From an uncultured Hungatella sp. (GTDB lineage: Bacteria; Bacillota; Clostridia; Lachnospirales; Lachnospiraceae), in the NCBI GenBank assembly GCA_910588505.1, contig CAJUPQ010000022.1, positions 1-46,936 of the forward strand: 46,936 bases of DNA. Direction: 5' to 3'. Under the pieces are notes generated by a model. That model did no database searches and had not been told where the DNA came from. It saw only the letters and a list, made by a program, of their open reading frames with translations. Below are positions 31,799 through 40,761 of this stretch, piece by piece. A program made the position numbers and the translations under genes. Numbering within the stretch: the stretch's first letter is position 1; the number at the start of each line of letters is the position of its first letter.

Positions 31799-31950
31799 TT
31801 AGTGAATGAGCTGCTTGGGGGTGTCCTGTGACCTCTGTAGGGATTCCTGGTATTGCTTCATTGTCTCGTTGATTGCGCGTCCGATAAAGCGGCCATTGAC
31901 GCTTTCGCCGTGGGTCTTCCTATGAGATTGAATGGTATCCCTCTGACCCG
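31799..31950 (-). pseudogene. Remnant of a ribbon-helix-helix antitoxin-like gene
   Basis: On the minus strand an open frame without a start codon reads DTIQSHRKTHGESVNGRFIGRAINETMKQYQES and ends KQLIH at the stop 31799-31801. The piece ..HGESVNGRFI.RAINETM resembles the C-terminal half of small Arc/CopG-like antitoxin proteins common in Lachnospiraceae. The N-terminal half is missing, cut off where the prs gene ends. The fragment ends 15 bp before the Uma2 start. Family assignment is by memory of the pattern. Confidence 0.45.
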
Positions 31951-33165
31951 TTACATCTCCTCCTCCCAGTCCTTCAGCTTTTTCTCCGAGGACCGGTAGC
32001 TCTGGATCAGTTTCTGCAGTTTCTCCGTAGGCGACAGGGTTCTCTCGATAGATACGCCATGGTTTAAGGAGTTGATGATGGCGGCTAAAAACTTACTCAT
32101 ATCAGCTTCCACATACCAGGGGCGGGAGAGAAGCTCCGGGGTGCGGTAAGTCAGGTTCGTGGTAATGACAGAGTCAATATATCCTTTTTCATAGAATTCG
32201 TCAAACTGGTCCAGACCGCTGGTGAAGAGACCGAAGGTGCAGCAGATGATGACTTGTTTTGCCTTCCGGTCTTTCAGTTCCTTGGCAGTGTCCAGCATGC
32301 TTTCCCCGGAGGAGATCATATCATCAATAATAAGGACTGTCTTGTCCTCCACAGAGGAGCCTAAAAATTCGTGGGCAACAATGGGGTTGCGGCCGTTCTC
32401 GATCCTGGAATAGTCCCGGCGCTTGTAGAACATTCCCATGTCCACGCTTAGGTTGTTGGCCAGATAGACAGCCCGGTTCATGGCCCCCTCGTCAGGGCTG
32501 ATGACCATGAAATGTTCCTTGTCGATCATCAGGTCCCTGTAGTGGCTGAACAGGGTCTTTACAAACTGGTAGGTGGGCATGAAGTTGTCAAAGCAGTGGA
32601 GAGGGATGGCGTTCTGCACTCTGGGGTCATGGGCGTCAAAGGTGACAATGGTTTTGACCCCCATGGCCACCAGCTCTTCCAGAGCCATGGCGCAGTCAAG
32701 AGATTCCCGGTGAGATTTTTTGTGCTGGCGGCTTTCGTAGAGAAACGGCATGATCACATTAACCCGGTGGGCAGTGGCCGCGGTGGCTCCGATGACCCGC
32801 TTTAAGTCCTGGAAGTGGTCGTCAGGGGACATATGGTTTGTGTGTCCAAACATGCGGTACGTGAGACTGTGGTTTGTAATGTCAGCCATGGCAAAGATGT
32901 CGGTTCCGCGGACAGACTCTTCCAGAACAGCCTTGGCTTCCCCGGAGCCAAAGCGGGGACAGCGCATGTTCAGAAGGTAGGAGTCTACATCATATCCGCG
33001 GTAGTTTAAGTCTGCTTTCCGCCGCTTTAGTTCTTCCATATCATGTCTGCGGAAATGTACGATGTGGTCATTGACTAAGGAAGCCAGATCTTTGCAGCCT
33101 TCCAGGGCAGCCAGCTTTAAGGGCGCTAAAGGAAGGGAATCTTTAAATAGATAATTGCTTGACAT
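31951..33165 (-). CDS. prs: Ribose-phosphate pyrophosphokinase (PRPP synthase)
   Basis: 404 aa. It transfers pyrophosphate from ATP to ribose-5-phosphate, giving PRPP for nucleotide, His and Trp synthesis. The phosphoribosyl loop TVLIIDDMISSGES is clear. An N-terminal half with FRRHDMEELKRR and MADITNHSLTYRMFGHTNHMSPDDHFQDLKRVIGATAATAHRVNVIMPFLYESRQHKK matches the ATP- and metal-binding part of PRPP synthases (..YaRqdr in the classical form). It is about 85 residues longer than the usual 315-aa enzyme, with extra C-terminal helical sequence. It belongs to a divergent long form, so regulation may differ. Confidence 0.9.
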   Translation of the reverse strand: MSSNYLFKDSLPLAPLKLAALEGCKDLASLVNDHIVHFRRHDMEELKRRKADLNYRGYDVDSYLLNMRCPRFGSGEAKAVLEESVRGTDIFAMADITNHSLTYRMFGHTNHMSPDDHFQDLKRVIGATAATAHRVNVIMPFLYESRQHKKSHRESLDCAMALEELVAMGVKTIVTFDAHDPRVQNAIPLHCFDNFMPTYQFVKTLFSHYRDLMIDKEHFMVISPDEGAMNRAVYLANNLSVDMGMFYKRRDYSRIENGRNPIVAHEFLGSSVEDKTVLIIDDMISSGESMLDTAKELKDRKAKQVIICCTFGLFTSGLDQFDEFYEKGYIDSVITTNLTYRTPELLSRPWYVEADMSKFLAAIINSLNHGVSIERTLSPTEKLQKLIQSYRSSEKKLKDWEEEM

Positions 33166-33221
33166 ATGGGCTTTTCCTCCGTTTTTCCAGGGATGACGAA
33201 AAATTTATCTGTTGTGGGGAA

Positions 33222-33251
33222 ATTATACCATTGCGGGGGGAAGGGCGTCAA
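33222..33251 (-). promoter_or_regulatory. Promoter of prs
   Basis: On the minus strand: -35 TTGACG (33246-33251), 18-base spacer, -10 TATAAT (33222-33227), about 57 bp before the ATG. The rest of the gap up to 33454 shows no further gene. Confidence 0.7.
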
Positions 33252-33454
33252 TGTTTTGGGGGGAAGTATTGGAAAAAAAACAGAATGGCAGTATATCAAC
33301 GGACAGATCTAAGGGAGGAATGCGTCCTTTACAAAAAGAGAGAATCTTGCTATCATTATGTTAAGTGAAGGCGGGCAGTTGAGTGATCCGGAATTTTTTG
33401 GCGGTTCAAGGTTAACAACTTCCTATAAAATAAGGAAAAGAAAGGAATCATGTT

Positions 33455-34831
33455 ATGGGGAAAGGGCATAGGATAAAGGCTGTGGATCCGGGGTCCATTG
33501 GGGAGGAGCTGGGGCTGGAGCCGGGGGACCGGCTTTTGACCATAGATGGAAACGAGATCGAAGATATTTTTGATTATGAGTACTATGTAGGCAGCGAGTC
33601 CATGGTCATGGTGGTGGAAAAAGAAAATGGGGAGGAGTGGGAGCTGGAGATCGAGCATGACTACGAGGATCTGGGGCTGACTTTTGAGAATGGGCTCATG
33701 AGTGAGTACCGCTCCTGCAAGAACAAGTGTATTTTCTGCTTTATTGACCAGATGCCAAAAGGGATGCGGGAGACGCTGTATTTTAAGGATGATGATTCCA
33801 GGCTTTCTTTTTTGCAGGGGAATTATGTGACGCTCACCAATATGTCGGACAGGGATATTGACCGGATCATCCGGTTCAAGCTGTCCCCCATCAATATCTC
33901 CGTGCATACGACCAATCCTAAGCTTCGGTGTCGGATGTTAAATAACCGGTTCGCGGGGGATGCTTTAAAGAAGATGGACAGGCTTTATGAGGCGGGGACG
34001 CCTATGAACGGGCAGATCGTTCTGTGCAGGGGAGTGAATGACGGGGAGGAGCTGGAGCGGACCATCAGAGACCTTTCTAAGTTTCTTCCCTGGATGGAGA
34101 GCGTGTCCGTGGTGCCGGTGGGGCTGTCAAAGTTCCGGGACGGGCTGTATCCTCTGGAAGCCATCACAAAAGAGGACGCTGCCCGGACCATTGATCAGGT
34201 GGAGCGGTGGCAGAGACGGCTTTTTAAAGACCATGGAACCCATTTTGTCCATGCCAGCGACGAGTTGTATATACTGGCGGGAAGAGAGCTGCCGGAGGCT
34301 TCCCGGTACGACGGGTACCCACAGCTGGAAAATGGAGTGGGCATGATACGGCTTATGACAGAGGAGGTGGGAAAGGCTCTGGAGGATCTTCCGGGGGACG
34401 ATCGAAAGAGAGAGGTTTCCATTGCCACAGGGCTTTTGGCCTATGAGTATCTGAAAGGGTATGTAGAGGAGATCCGGGGGAAGTTTCCAGGGGTTAAGGT
34501 CCATCTCTACCCTGTTGTCAATGAATTTTTTGGGGAGAGGATCACAGTCAGCGGGCTGATTACAGGGCGGGATCTGATGGCACAGCTTAAGGGCAGGGAG
34601 CTTGGGAGCAGGCTTTTACTTCCCGCGTGTATGTTTCGCAGCGGGGAGGAGGTGTTCCTGGATGATATTACCAGGCAGGAGGTAAAAACTGCTTTACAAG
34701 TGCCGGTGGATATTGTAAAATCAAGCGGATATGACTTTGTGAAGGCGGTTTTGGGACTTTCCGTGGAGGAAAGGGAAGCTTCCCTCCACGGAGAGTATGA
34801 ACTGGATGAAGAGGAGATGAACTATGAGTAA
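33455..34831 (+). CDS. DUF512 family radical-SAM-like protein with N-terminal PDZ-like domain
   Basis: 458 aa. The N-terminal PDZ-like domain (about 5-70; VDPGSIGEELGLEPGDRLLTIDG) is followed by a CxxxCxxC cluster CKNKCIFC (Cys88, Cys92, Cys95) that would bind a [4Fe-4S] centre as in radical SAM enzymes. The C-terminal half (about 260-450) is DUF512. The role is unknown. The gene is found next to der in many clostridia, suggesting a link to ribosome maturation or cell envelope. It overlaps der by 8 bp. Confidence 0.88.
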   Translation: MGKGHRIKAVDPGSIGEELGLEPGDRLLTIDGNEIEDIFDYEYYVGSESMVMVVEKENGEEWELEIEHDYEDLGLTFENGLMSEYRSCKNKCIFCFIDQMPKGMRETLYFKDDDSRLSFLQGNYVTLTNMSDRDIDRIIRFKLSPINISVHTTNPKLRCRMLNNRFAGDALKKMDRLYEAGTPMNGQIVLCRGVNDGEELERTIRDLSKFLPWMESVSVVPVGLSKFRDGLYPLEAITKEDAARTIDQVERWQRRLFKDHGTHFVHASDELYILAGRELPEASRYDGYPQLENGVGMIRLMTEEVGKALEDLPGDDRKREVSIATGLLAYEYLKGYVEEIRGKFPGVKVHLYPVVNEFFGERITVSGLITGRDLMAQLKGRELGSRLLLPACMFRSGEEVFLDDITRQEVKTALQVPVDIVKSSGYDFVKAVLGLSVEEREASLHGEYELDEEEMNYE

Positions 34832-36152
34832 ACCGATCGTTGCCATCGTGGGCAGGCCCAATGTGGGCAAATCCGCGCTGTTTAATGCCATTGCCGGGGA
34901 GACGATTTCCATTGTGAAGGACACGCCTGGGGTGACCAGGGACAGGATCTACGCGGACTGCACGTGGCTGGATATGAATTTTACACTGATCGACACAGGG
35001 GGCATTGAGCCTGACACGGACGATGTGATTTTGTCCCAGATGAGGGAGCAGGCCGAGATCGCCATGGCCACGGCGGATGTCATCGTGTTTATGGTAGATG
35101 TGCGCCAGGGGCTGGTGGACGCGGATTTCAGGGTGGCGGATATGCTGCGGAAGTCAAAAAAGCCGGTGGTGCTGGTGGTGAACAAGGTGGACAGTTTCCA
35201 GAAGTTTGGCAATGATGTGTACGAGTTTTACAATCTGGGGATCGGGGAGCCTATTGCGGTGTCAGCGTCCTCAAGGCTTGGGCTTGGGGACATGCTGGAC
35301 GAGGTGAGCCGCCATTTTAGTTCTGATCATCTGGCGGAGGAGGAGGACGAGAGGCCCAGGATCGCCATTGTGGGCAAGCCCAATGTGGGGAAGTCCTCCA
35401 TTATCAACAAGCTGACGGGGGAGAACCGGGTTATCGTGTCCAATATCGCGGGCACGACCAGGGACGCGGTGGACACGGAAGTGGCTCATGACGGGACGGA
35501 GTACGTGTTTATTGACACAGCCGGGCTGCGGAGAAAGAACAAGATCAAGGAGGAGCTGGAGCGCTACAGCATCATCCGGGCTGTGACCGCGGTGGAGAGG
35601 GCCGATGTGGTGGTGCTGGTCATTGACGCGGTGGAGGGCGTCACGGAGCAGGACGCTAAGATCGCGGGCATTGCCCATGAGCGGGGCAAGGGCGTGATTA
35701 TTGCCGTCAACAAGTGGGACGCCATTGAGAAGAATGACAAGACCATGAATGAGTTTACCAGGAAGATCCGGAACACCTTGTCCTTTATGGCTTACGCGGA
35801 GATCATTTTTATCTCTGCTCTGACAGGACAGAGGCTGGGGAGGCTGTTTGACACCATTGACATGGTGCGGCAGAACCAGAATATGAGGGTTTCCACAGGG
35901 GTTCTCAATGAGATCATGACAGAGGCAGTGGCATTGCAGCAGCCTCCGTCGGACAAGGGCAAAAGGCTTAGGCTGTACTATATGACTCAGGTGGCGGTGA
36001 AACCTCCTACGTTTGTGATTTTTGTCAATGATAAGAAGCTGATGCATTTTTCTTATACCAGATATCTGGAGAACAAGATAAGGGAAGCGTTTGGATTTCG
36101 GGGGACAGCTCTTAAGTTTATTATCAGGGAGCGGTCCGGAAAGGATACATGA
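34824..36152 (+). CDS. der: Ribosome biogenesis GTPase Der (EngA)
   Basis: 442 aa, two tandem GTPase domains and a C-terminal KH-like domain. G1 motifs GRPNVGKSAL (10-19) and GKPNVGKSSI (about 184-193). G3 DTGG and DTAG, and G4 NKVD and NKWD, are all present. Double-domain GTPase for 50S assembly, normal length. It overlaps the DUF512 gene upstream and plsY downstream (ATGA), so the three form one operon. Confidence 0.97.
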   Translation: MSKPIVAIVGRPNVGKSALFNAIAGETISIVKDTPGVTRDRIYADCTWLDMNFTLIDTGGIEPDTDDVILSQMREQAEIAMATADVIVFMVDVRQGLVDADFRVADMLRKSKKPVVLVVNKVDSFQKFGNDVYEFYNLGIGEPIAVSASSRLGLGDMLDEVSRHFSSDHLAEEEDERPRIAIVGKPNVGKSSIINKLTGENRVIVSNIAGTTRDAVDTEVAHDGTEYVFIDTAGLRRKNKIKEELERYSIIRAVTAVERADVVVLVIDAVEGVTEQDAKIAGIAHERGKGVIIAVNKWDAIEKNDKTMNEFTRKIRNTLSFMAYAEIIFISALTGQRLGRLFDTIDMVRQNQNMRVSTGVLNEIMTEAVALQQPPSDKGKRLRLYYMTQVAVKPPTFVIFVNDKKLMHFSYTRYLENKIREAFGFRGTALKFIIRERSGKDT

Positions 36153-36799
36153 GGTGTGTGAGTATGGAGAGACTGATCTGTCTGGTGATCGGATATTGTT
36201 TTGGGCTGTTTCAGACCGGGTATCTTTACAGCAAGGCCCACAATGTTGATATTAAGAAAGAGGGAAGCGGCAATTCCGGAAGCACGAATGTACTGCGGGT
36301 CATGGGGGTAAAGGCCGGGGCCATCGTGTTTTTGGGGGATTGCTTTAAGACCGTGTTTGCCTGCCTGGCAGCCAGGCTTTTATTTGCCAGCCAGCCGGAT
36401 ATGGTGGGGCTTTTGGTGCTGTATGCCGCCCTCGGCGCGATCCTTGGTCACAACTATCCGTTTTATATGCATTTTAACGGGGGAAAGGGGATTGCCTGCA
36501 CGGCAGGACTTCTGGTTTCCATTGACTGGAGGCTGACTCTGATCTGCCTGATCGTGTTCGCCCTGATCGTGGGGGCGACCAGGTATGTGTCTTTGGGGTC
36601 TCTGGTGGTGGTGACTATTTTCCTGGCTTGGATGGTGGTGTTCGGGATGATGGGAGAGTACGGCGTGAGGGCCGGTCTGCTGCCAGAGTTTTACGGAGTG
36701 GCGGCAGTGATCGCGGCGCTGGCGTTTTTGCGGCACAGGGCTAATTTAAAGAGGCTGTTTTCGGGGACGGAGAATAAGATCGGGGTGAAGAAGAAATAG
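36149..36799 (+). CDS. plsY: Glycerol-3-phosphate acyltransferase PlsY
   Basis: 216 aa, integral membrane protein with about five TM helices. It acylates glycerol-3-phosphate from acyl-phosphate, the first step in phospholipid synthesis. Motifs GSGNSGSTNVLRVMG (glycine-rich) and GHNYPFYMHFNGGKGIA are diagnostic. Start ATG 36149 overlaps der; ATG 36164 with AGGTG is a good alternative. It precedes gpsA, which makes the substrate. Confidence 0.95.
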   Translation: MRCVSMERLICLVIGYCFGLFQTGYLYSKAHNVDIKKEGSGNSGSTNVLRVMGVKAGAIVFLGDCFKTVFACLAARLLFASQPDMVGLLVLYAALGAILGHNYPFYMHFNGGKGIACTAGLLVSIDWRLTLICLIVFALIVGATRYVSLGSLVVVTIFLAWMVVFGMMGEYGVRAGLLPEFYGVAAVIAALAFLRHRANLKRLFSGTENKIGVKKK

Positions 36800-36826
36800 G
36801 ATGAAAGATTTTTTGATGGAGGAATT

Positions 36827-37855
36827 ATGGCAAATATAGGCATAATCGGCGCAGGAACCTGGGGGACGGCCCTGGGTCTTGTGCTTTATGGGAACGGGCA
36901 TTCGGTGACTTTGTGGTCCGCCTTTGAGGAGGATGCCAGATATCTTGACAAAAAGCGGGAGCACAAAAATCTGCCAGGGGTAAAACTGCCTGGAGATATG
37001 GTGTTTACGGCTTCCATGGAACAGGCTGCGGAGGGGAAGGATGTTTTGGTTCTGGCGGTTCCCTCCATCTATGTCCGGTCTACGGCGAGAAAGATGGCGG
37101 CCTTTTGCGGAAAGGGACAGGTGATCGTGAATGTGGCCAAGGGGATTGAGGAGGATTCGCTTTTGACTCTGTCCCAGGTGATCGAGGAGGAGCTTTCCGG
37201 GGCCAGGGTGGCGGTTCTGTCAGGGCCCAGCCACGCGGAGGAGGTGAGCCGCAGGGTTCCCACTACCTGCGTGGCGGGAGCGGCGGACAAAAGGCTGGCC
37301 GCGATGGTCCAGAATCTGTTTATGAGTCCGGAGTTTCGAGTGTATATAAGCCCTGACGTGCTGGGGATTGAGCTTGGGGGAGCCCTAAAGAATGTGATCG
37401 CCCTGGCGGCCGGCATTGCCGACGGACTGGGGTATGGGGATAACACAAAGGCGGCTCTGATCACCAGAGGAATCCACGAGATCGGACGCCTGGGTATGAG
37501 GATGGGCGGGCTGTCGGAAACCTTTGGCGGGTTGTCGGGGATCGGGGACCTGATCGTGACCTGCGCCAGCATGCACAGCCGCAACCGGCGGGCCGGTATT
37601 CTCATAGGCCAGGGCTGCTCCATGGAGGAGGCCATGAGCCAGGTGGGAATGGCGGTTGAGGGCGTGTATTCGGCCAGGGCCGCCTGGAAGCTGGCAGAGA
37701 AATATCAGGCGCCTATGCCCATCGTGGAACAGGTGAATCAGGTGCTGTTTTTTGGGAAAGACCCGGCGGGGGCGGTGAAAGAGCTGATGTGCCGGGACAG
37801 GACCAGCGAGACGGGGGAGGGGGTATGGGAAGAGGCCAGGGATGAAAAAATTTAA
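36827..37855 (+). CDS. gpsA: NAD(P)+-dependent glycerol-3-phosphate dehydrogenase
   Basis: 342 aa. It reduces dihydroxyacetone phosphate to sn-glycerol-3-phosphate for PlsY. The Rossmann loop IIGAGTWGTALG is at residues 4-15. The substrate-site GPSHAEEV and ELGGALKNVIALAAGIADGLGYGDNTKAALITRG (catalytic Lys) follow. Full length. In B. subtilis der-gpsA-spoIVA are contiguous; here spoIVA is 7.3 kb further on, with decayed genes, the liv operon and a transpeptidase in between. Confidence 0.96.
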   Translation: MANIGIIGAGTWGTALGLVLYGNGHSVTLWSAFEEDARYLDKKREHKNLPGVKLPGDMVFTASMEQAAEGKDVLVLAVPSIYVRSTARKMAAFCGKGQVIVNVAKGIEEDSLLTLSQVIEEELSGARVAVLSGPSHAEEVSRRVPTTCVAGAADKRLAAMVQNLFMSPEFRVYISPDVLGIELGGALKNVIALAAGIADGLGYGDNTKAALITRGIHEIGRLGMRMGGLSETFGGLSGIGDLIVTCASMHSRNRRAGILIGQGCSMEEAMSQVGMAVEGVYSARAAWKLAEKYQAPMPIVEQVNQVLFFGKDPAGAVKELMCRDRTSETGEGVWEEARDEKI

Positions 37856-38240
37856 TACCGCCGGTCCGTGTATTCCTAAAAAGCATTATATGGTGGATCT
37901 GGAGGACCGGCTGAACCGCATCCACAGAATGGTGGATGACGGAGAATATTTTACGATAAACAGGGCCAGACAGTATGGGAAGACTACAACTCTTGCCGCT
38001 CTTGCGGGAAAGCTGACAGAGGATTATCTGGTTGTCAGTCTGGATTTTCAGAAATTCAGTCAGTCATGTTTTGAACATGAAGATAGCTTTTGTCACGCTT
38101 TTCCGGTATTTTTGTCAGGGAGGTAAGACGTCTGGGAGTGCCATCAAAAAAGAGGAAAAGTCCTTCAAAGGGGGGAGAATCTGAAGGCGGGCGGGGAGAT
38201 CGTAATTGGAAACAAGCGTTTGATCGAAGCGGTTGTCTGA
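37842..38240 (+). pseudogene. Decayed AAA-type ATPase gene (internal deletion and frameshift)
   Basis: Overlaps the gpsA 3' end by 14 bp. The start MKKFNTAGPCIPKKHYMVDL and NRARQYGKTTTLAAL (a P-loop variant) is typical of AAA-ATPase-like proteins that Lachnospiraceae carry in many copies. The frame breaks at 38126. In other frames the sequence can be followed as SGIFVREVRRLG and then a C-terminal-looking NLKAGGEIVIGNKRLIEAVV ending in TGA at 38238-38240. An intact gene would be several times longer, so a large internal part is deleted. It is probably non-functional. Confidence 0.7.
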
Positions 38241-38287
38241 TGGAGCGGAGATGTTTTTGTGAAAGCGCAAAATGGGAGGAGAATTTT

Positions 38288-39209
38288 ATGGGGATCTACG
38301 TGAATCCAAGAAACGTGGCATTTCGGAAGGCTTTAAACGGGGATATCTATATTGGAGAGACACGGGGTGGATTATGGGGAGATGGAAAAATGGTACGACG
38401 GGTATCTTCTTGGAGGACTCTCGATCTATAATCCGAAGTCTGTGGTTGACGCGCTGATGTGGAAGAAATTTAAGAGTTACTGGACGGGAACAGAGACCTA
38501 TGAGGCGTTAAAGGCGTATATTGATATGAATTTTGACGGGCTGAAGGAGGCGGTCACCGTGATGCTGGGGGGCGGGCGGTGTAAGATTGATCCCACCACG
38601 TTTCAGAATGACATGACCACCTTTAAGACCAGGGATGATGTGCTTACCCTTTTGGTCCATTTGGGATATCTGACTTATGATGAGAAGAACAGCGAAGTTT
38701 TTATTCCCAATCAGGAGATCAGCCAGGAGTTTGTGCGCTCCATAAAGGTGGGTGGCTGGGGAGGGCTGATGGATGCCTTAAACCGCTCGGAGGAGCTTCT
38801 TTTTGCCACCTGGGCAATGGACGGCGGGGCCGTGACAGAGGGGATGGCAAAGATCCACGGGGAGACAGCGTCGGTTTTGCAGAACAACAGTGAGAATTCT
38901 CTCACCTGCGCCATTCTGATCGCCTACTACAGCGCCAAGGCCTACTATCTGAATCCGGTTATGGAGATGCCCACGGGAAAAGGGTTTGCGGACGTGGTGT
39001 ATCTACCCAAGCGGGGCGTGGATAAGCCGGCTCTGGTGGTGGAGTTAAAGTGGGACAAAAGCGCTAAAGGCGCCATGGCCCAGATCAAGGACAAAGAGTA
39101 TGGAGAGTGGATTTTGGGGTACACAGGGGAAGTTCTCCTGGTAGGGATCGGGTATGACAAGGGGAAAAAGACCCATCAGTGCGTGATCGAAACCTACGAG
39201 AAAAAATGA
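38288..39209 (+). pseudogene. Decayed AAA/PD-(D/E)XK nuclease-family gene (DUF1703/PDDEXK_9 type)
   Basis: The N-terminal fragment MGIYVNPRNVAFRKALNGDI at 38288 matches the canonical start of AAA_ATPase-like/PDDEXK_9 proteins. About 20 codons later the frame jumps, and the rest of the ATPase domain (about 200 codons expected) is missing. The second frame (38352-39209, 285 aa) carries the C-terminal half: EMEKWYDGYLLGG..SIYNPKSVVDAL, and a PD-(D/E)XK nuclease core GKGFADVVYLP..ALVVELKWDK with QIKDKEY. The C-terminal domain still looks intact as a frame and could be expressed from an internal start, but no ribosome binding site supports it. Confidence 0.72.
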
Positions 39210-39294
39210 AAGGTTCTCCTGCCAGGTTATAGCAAATATAACTTTTCTGTATAGCTTTACCATTGCAAAAAGCCAATGCACAAAAGCAAAAGTG

Positions 39295-39323
39295 TTGACA
39301 AGTGAAAATGTTGAAGCTATAAT
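39295..39323 (+). promoter_or_regulatory. Consensus promoter of the liv operon
   Basis: -35 TTGACA at 39295-39300, 17-base spacer, -10 TATAAT at 39318-39323: a perfect sigma-A consensus, with a GAGGAGGAG site before the livJ ATG. It predicts strong transcription. I see no T-box or other leader structure. Confidence 0.88.
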
Positions 39324-39373
39324 GGATAAAGTTTTACATCAAATGTTTGCATAATTATGAGGAGGAGAACATT

Positions 39374-40615
39374 ATGAAAAAACTGATCACATTAGGATTA
39401 ACGGCAGCTATGGTTGCTTCCTTAACTGCCTGCGGCGGTAACGGCGGGGACGCCACCACAGCGGCAGCAGGCGGGGACGCCACCACAGCGGCGGCAGGAG
39501 GGGATACCACCACAGCCGCAGGCGGCGCTTCGGCCGACAACTCAGGGGCTGGGGCGGAGGGAGCTTTTAAGATCGGCGTCATCGGACCTCTCACAGGACC
39601 GGCGGCGGCATACGGCATCGCGGTGCAGAACGGCGCGGACCTGGCTGTGAAGGAGATCAACGCGGCAGGCGGCGCAAACGGCGTTATGCTGGAGATGAAT
39701 GCCCAGGATGATGAGCATGACCCGCAGAAATCCGTCAACGCTTACAATACGTTAAAAGACTGGGGCGCTCAGGCCATTGTAGGCTCCACCACTTCCGACC
39801 CGTGTATCGCGGTGGCGGCGGAGACATCCAATGACAATATGTTCCAGATCACCCCGTCAGGCTCCGCGGTGGAGTGCGTGGCTCCGGAGAATGTATTCCG
39901 CGTATGTTTCGCTGACCCGGACCAGGGAACTGCTTCCGCCGTGTACATTGGCGAGAACAAGCTGGCCACCAAGATCGCGGTTATCTATGACAGCTCCACC
40001 ACCTATTCTTCCGGCATCCGGGAGGCGTTTGTGAAGGAGGCTGCCAACCAGGGACTTGAGGTTGTGGCTGACGAGGCGTTTACCGCCGACAATGCCACGG
40101 ACTTTTCCGTACAGCTGGACAAGGCTAAAGAGGCTGGCGCTGAGTTAGTGTTTTTGCCCATCTACTATCAGGAGGCTTCCGTGATCTTAAAGCAGGCAAG
40201 CGACAAGGACTTTGCTCCTATCTTTTTTGGGTGTGACGGCATGGACGGTATTTTGACGGTTAAGAATTTTGACACGGCTCTGGCAGAAGGACTAATGCTT
40301 CTGACTCCGTTCTCCACAACCGAGGAGAGCAGCAAGGCGTTTACCGAGGCTTATGTGGCGGCTTACGGCATTGAGCCAAACCAGTTCGCGGCAGATTCCT
40401 ATGACGCGGTTTACGCCATCAAGGCAGCTCTGGAGAAATCCGGCGTTGCCGCGGACGCGGACTTCTCCACAGTGTGCGACGCGTTCAAGACCGCTATGAC
40501 AGAGATCACCATCGACGGACTGACCGGAGAGGGCATGACCTGGAACGCTGCAGGCGAGCCGGACAAGGCGCCCAAGGCAGTTAAGATCGTAAACGGTGTG
40601 TATGAGATGCAGTAA
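39374..40615 (+). CDS. livJ: Branched-chain amino acid ABC transporter, substrate-binding lipoprotein
   Basis: 413 aa from the ATG at 39374. Type II signal peptide with lipobox LTAC (Cys20), so it is tethered to the outer face of the membrane. A linker of three 9-residue GGDATTAAA-type repeats follows. The binding domain starts at IGVIGPLTGPAAAYGIAVQNGADLAVKEINAAGG, the Leu/Ile/Val-binding (periplasmic binding fold type I) signature. First gene of livJHMGF. The ligand might be Leu/Ile/Val or a related amino acid or amide; the fold alone does not decide. Confidence 0.93.
   Translation: MKKLITLGLTAAMVASLTACGGNGGDATTAAAGGDATTAAAGGDTTTAAGGASADNSGAGAEGAFKIGVIGPLTGPAAAYGIAVQNGADLAVKEINAAGGANGVMLEMNAQDDEHDPQKSVNAYNTLKDWGAQAIVGSTTSDPCIAVAAETSNDNMFQITPSGSAVECVAPENVFRVCFADPDQGTASAVYIGENKLATKIAVIYDSSTTYSSGIREAFVKEAANQGLEVVADEAFTADNATDFSVQLDKAKEAGAELVFLPIYYQEASVILKQASDKDFAPIFFGCDGMDGILTVKNFDTALAEGLMLLTPFSTTEESSKAFTEAYVAAYGIEPNQFAADSYDAVYAIKAALEKSGVAADADFSTVCDAFKTAMTEITIDGLTGEGMTWNAAGEPDKAPKAVKIVNGVYEMQ
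39443..39523 (+). repeat. Three tandem 27-bp repeats inside livJ
   Basis: Units at 39443-39469, 39470-39496 and 39497-39523. The first two differ by one base; the third has several changes. Each codes for nine residues of a Gly/Asp/Thr/Ala linker after the lipid anchor. Such in-frame repeats can change length by slippage without breaking the protein. Confidence 0.85.
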
Positions 40616-40629
40616 AGAAGTGGATCTGA

Positions 40630-40655
40630 GGGGTTGTCGTATGACGGCCCCTTTT
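40630..40655 (+). terminator. Hairpin between livJ and livH
   Basis: GGGGTTGTC/GACGGCCCC (40630-40638 with 40643-40651, two G.T pairs), loop GTAT, then TTTT. Probably a partial terminator that lowers expression of livHMGF relative to the binding protein. Confidence 0.75.
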
Positions 40656-40761
40656 CCCTTATAGCCGGGCAGAGGGAATCTTTGCCTTGCGCATCGTTTT
40701 CACCTGTGATATAATTCGACATAATATTGTTTTTATTTTAATGGAATGAAGGGGTGGATTC

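Noticed and set aside
39210..39373. T-box or amino-acid riboswitch before livJ
   Set aside because: The consensus promoter leaves only about 45 bases of leader, too short for a T-box, and no terminator/antiterminator pair is visible.
39443..39523. Short tandem repeats that could suggest a CRISPR array
   Set aside because: The units are contiguous with no spacers, are in frame, and encode the lipoprotein linker; no cas genes in the window.
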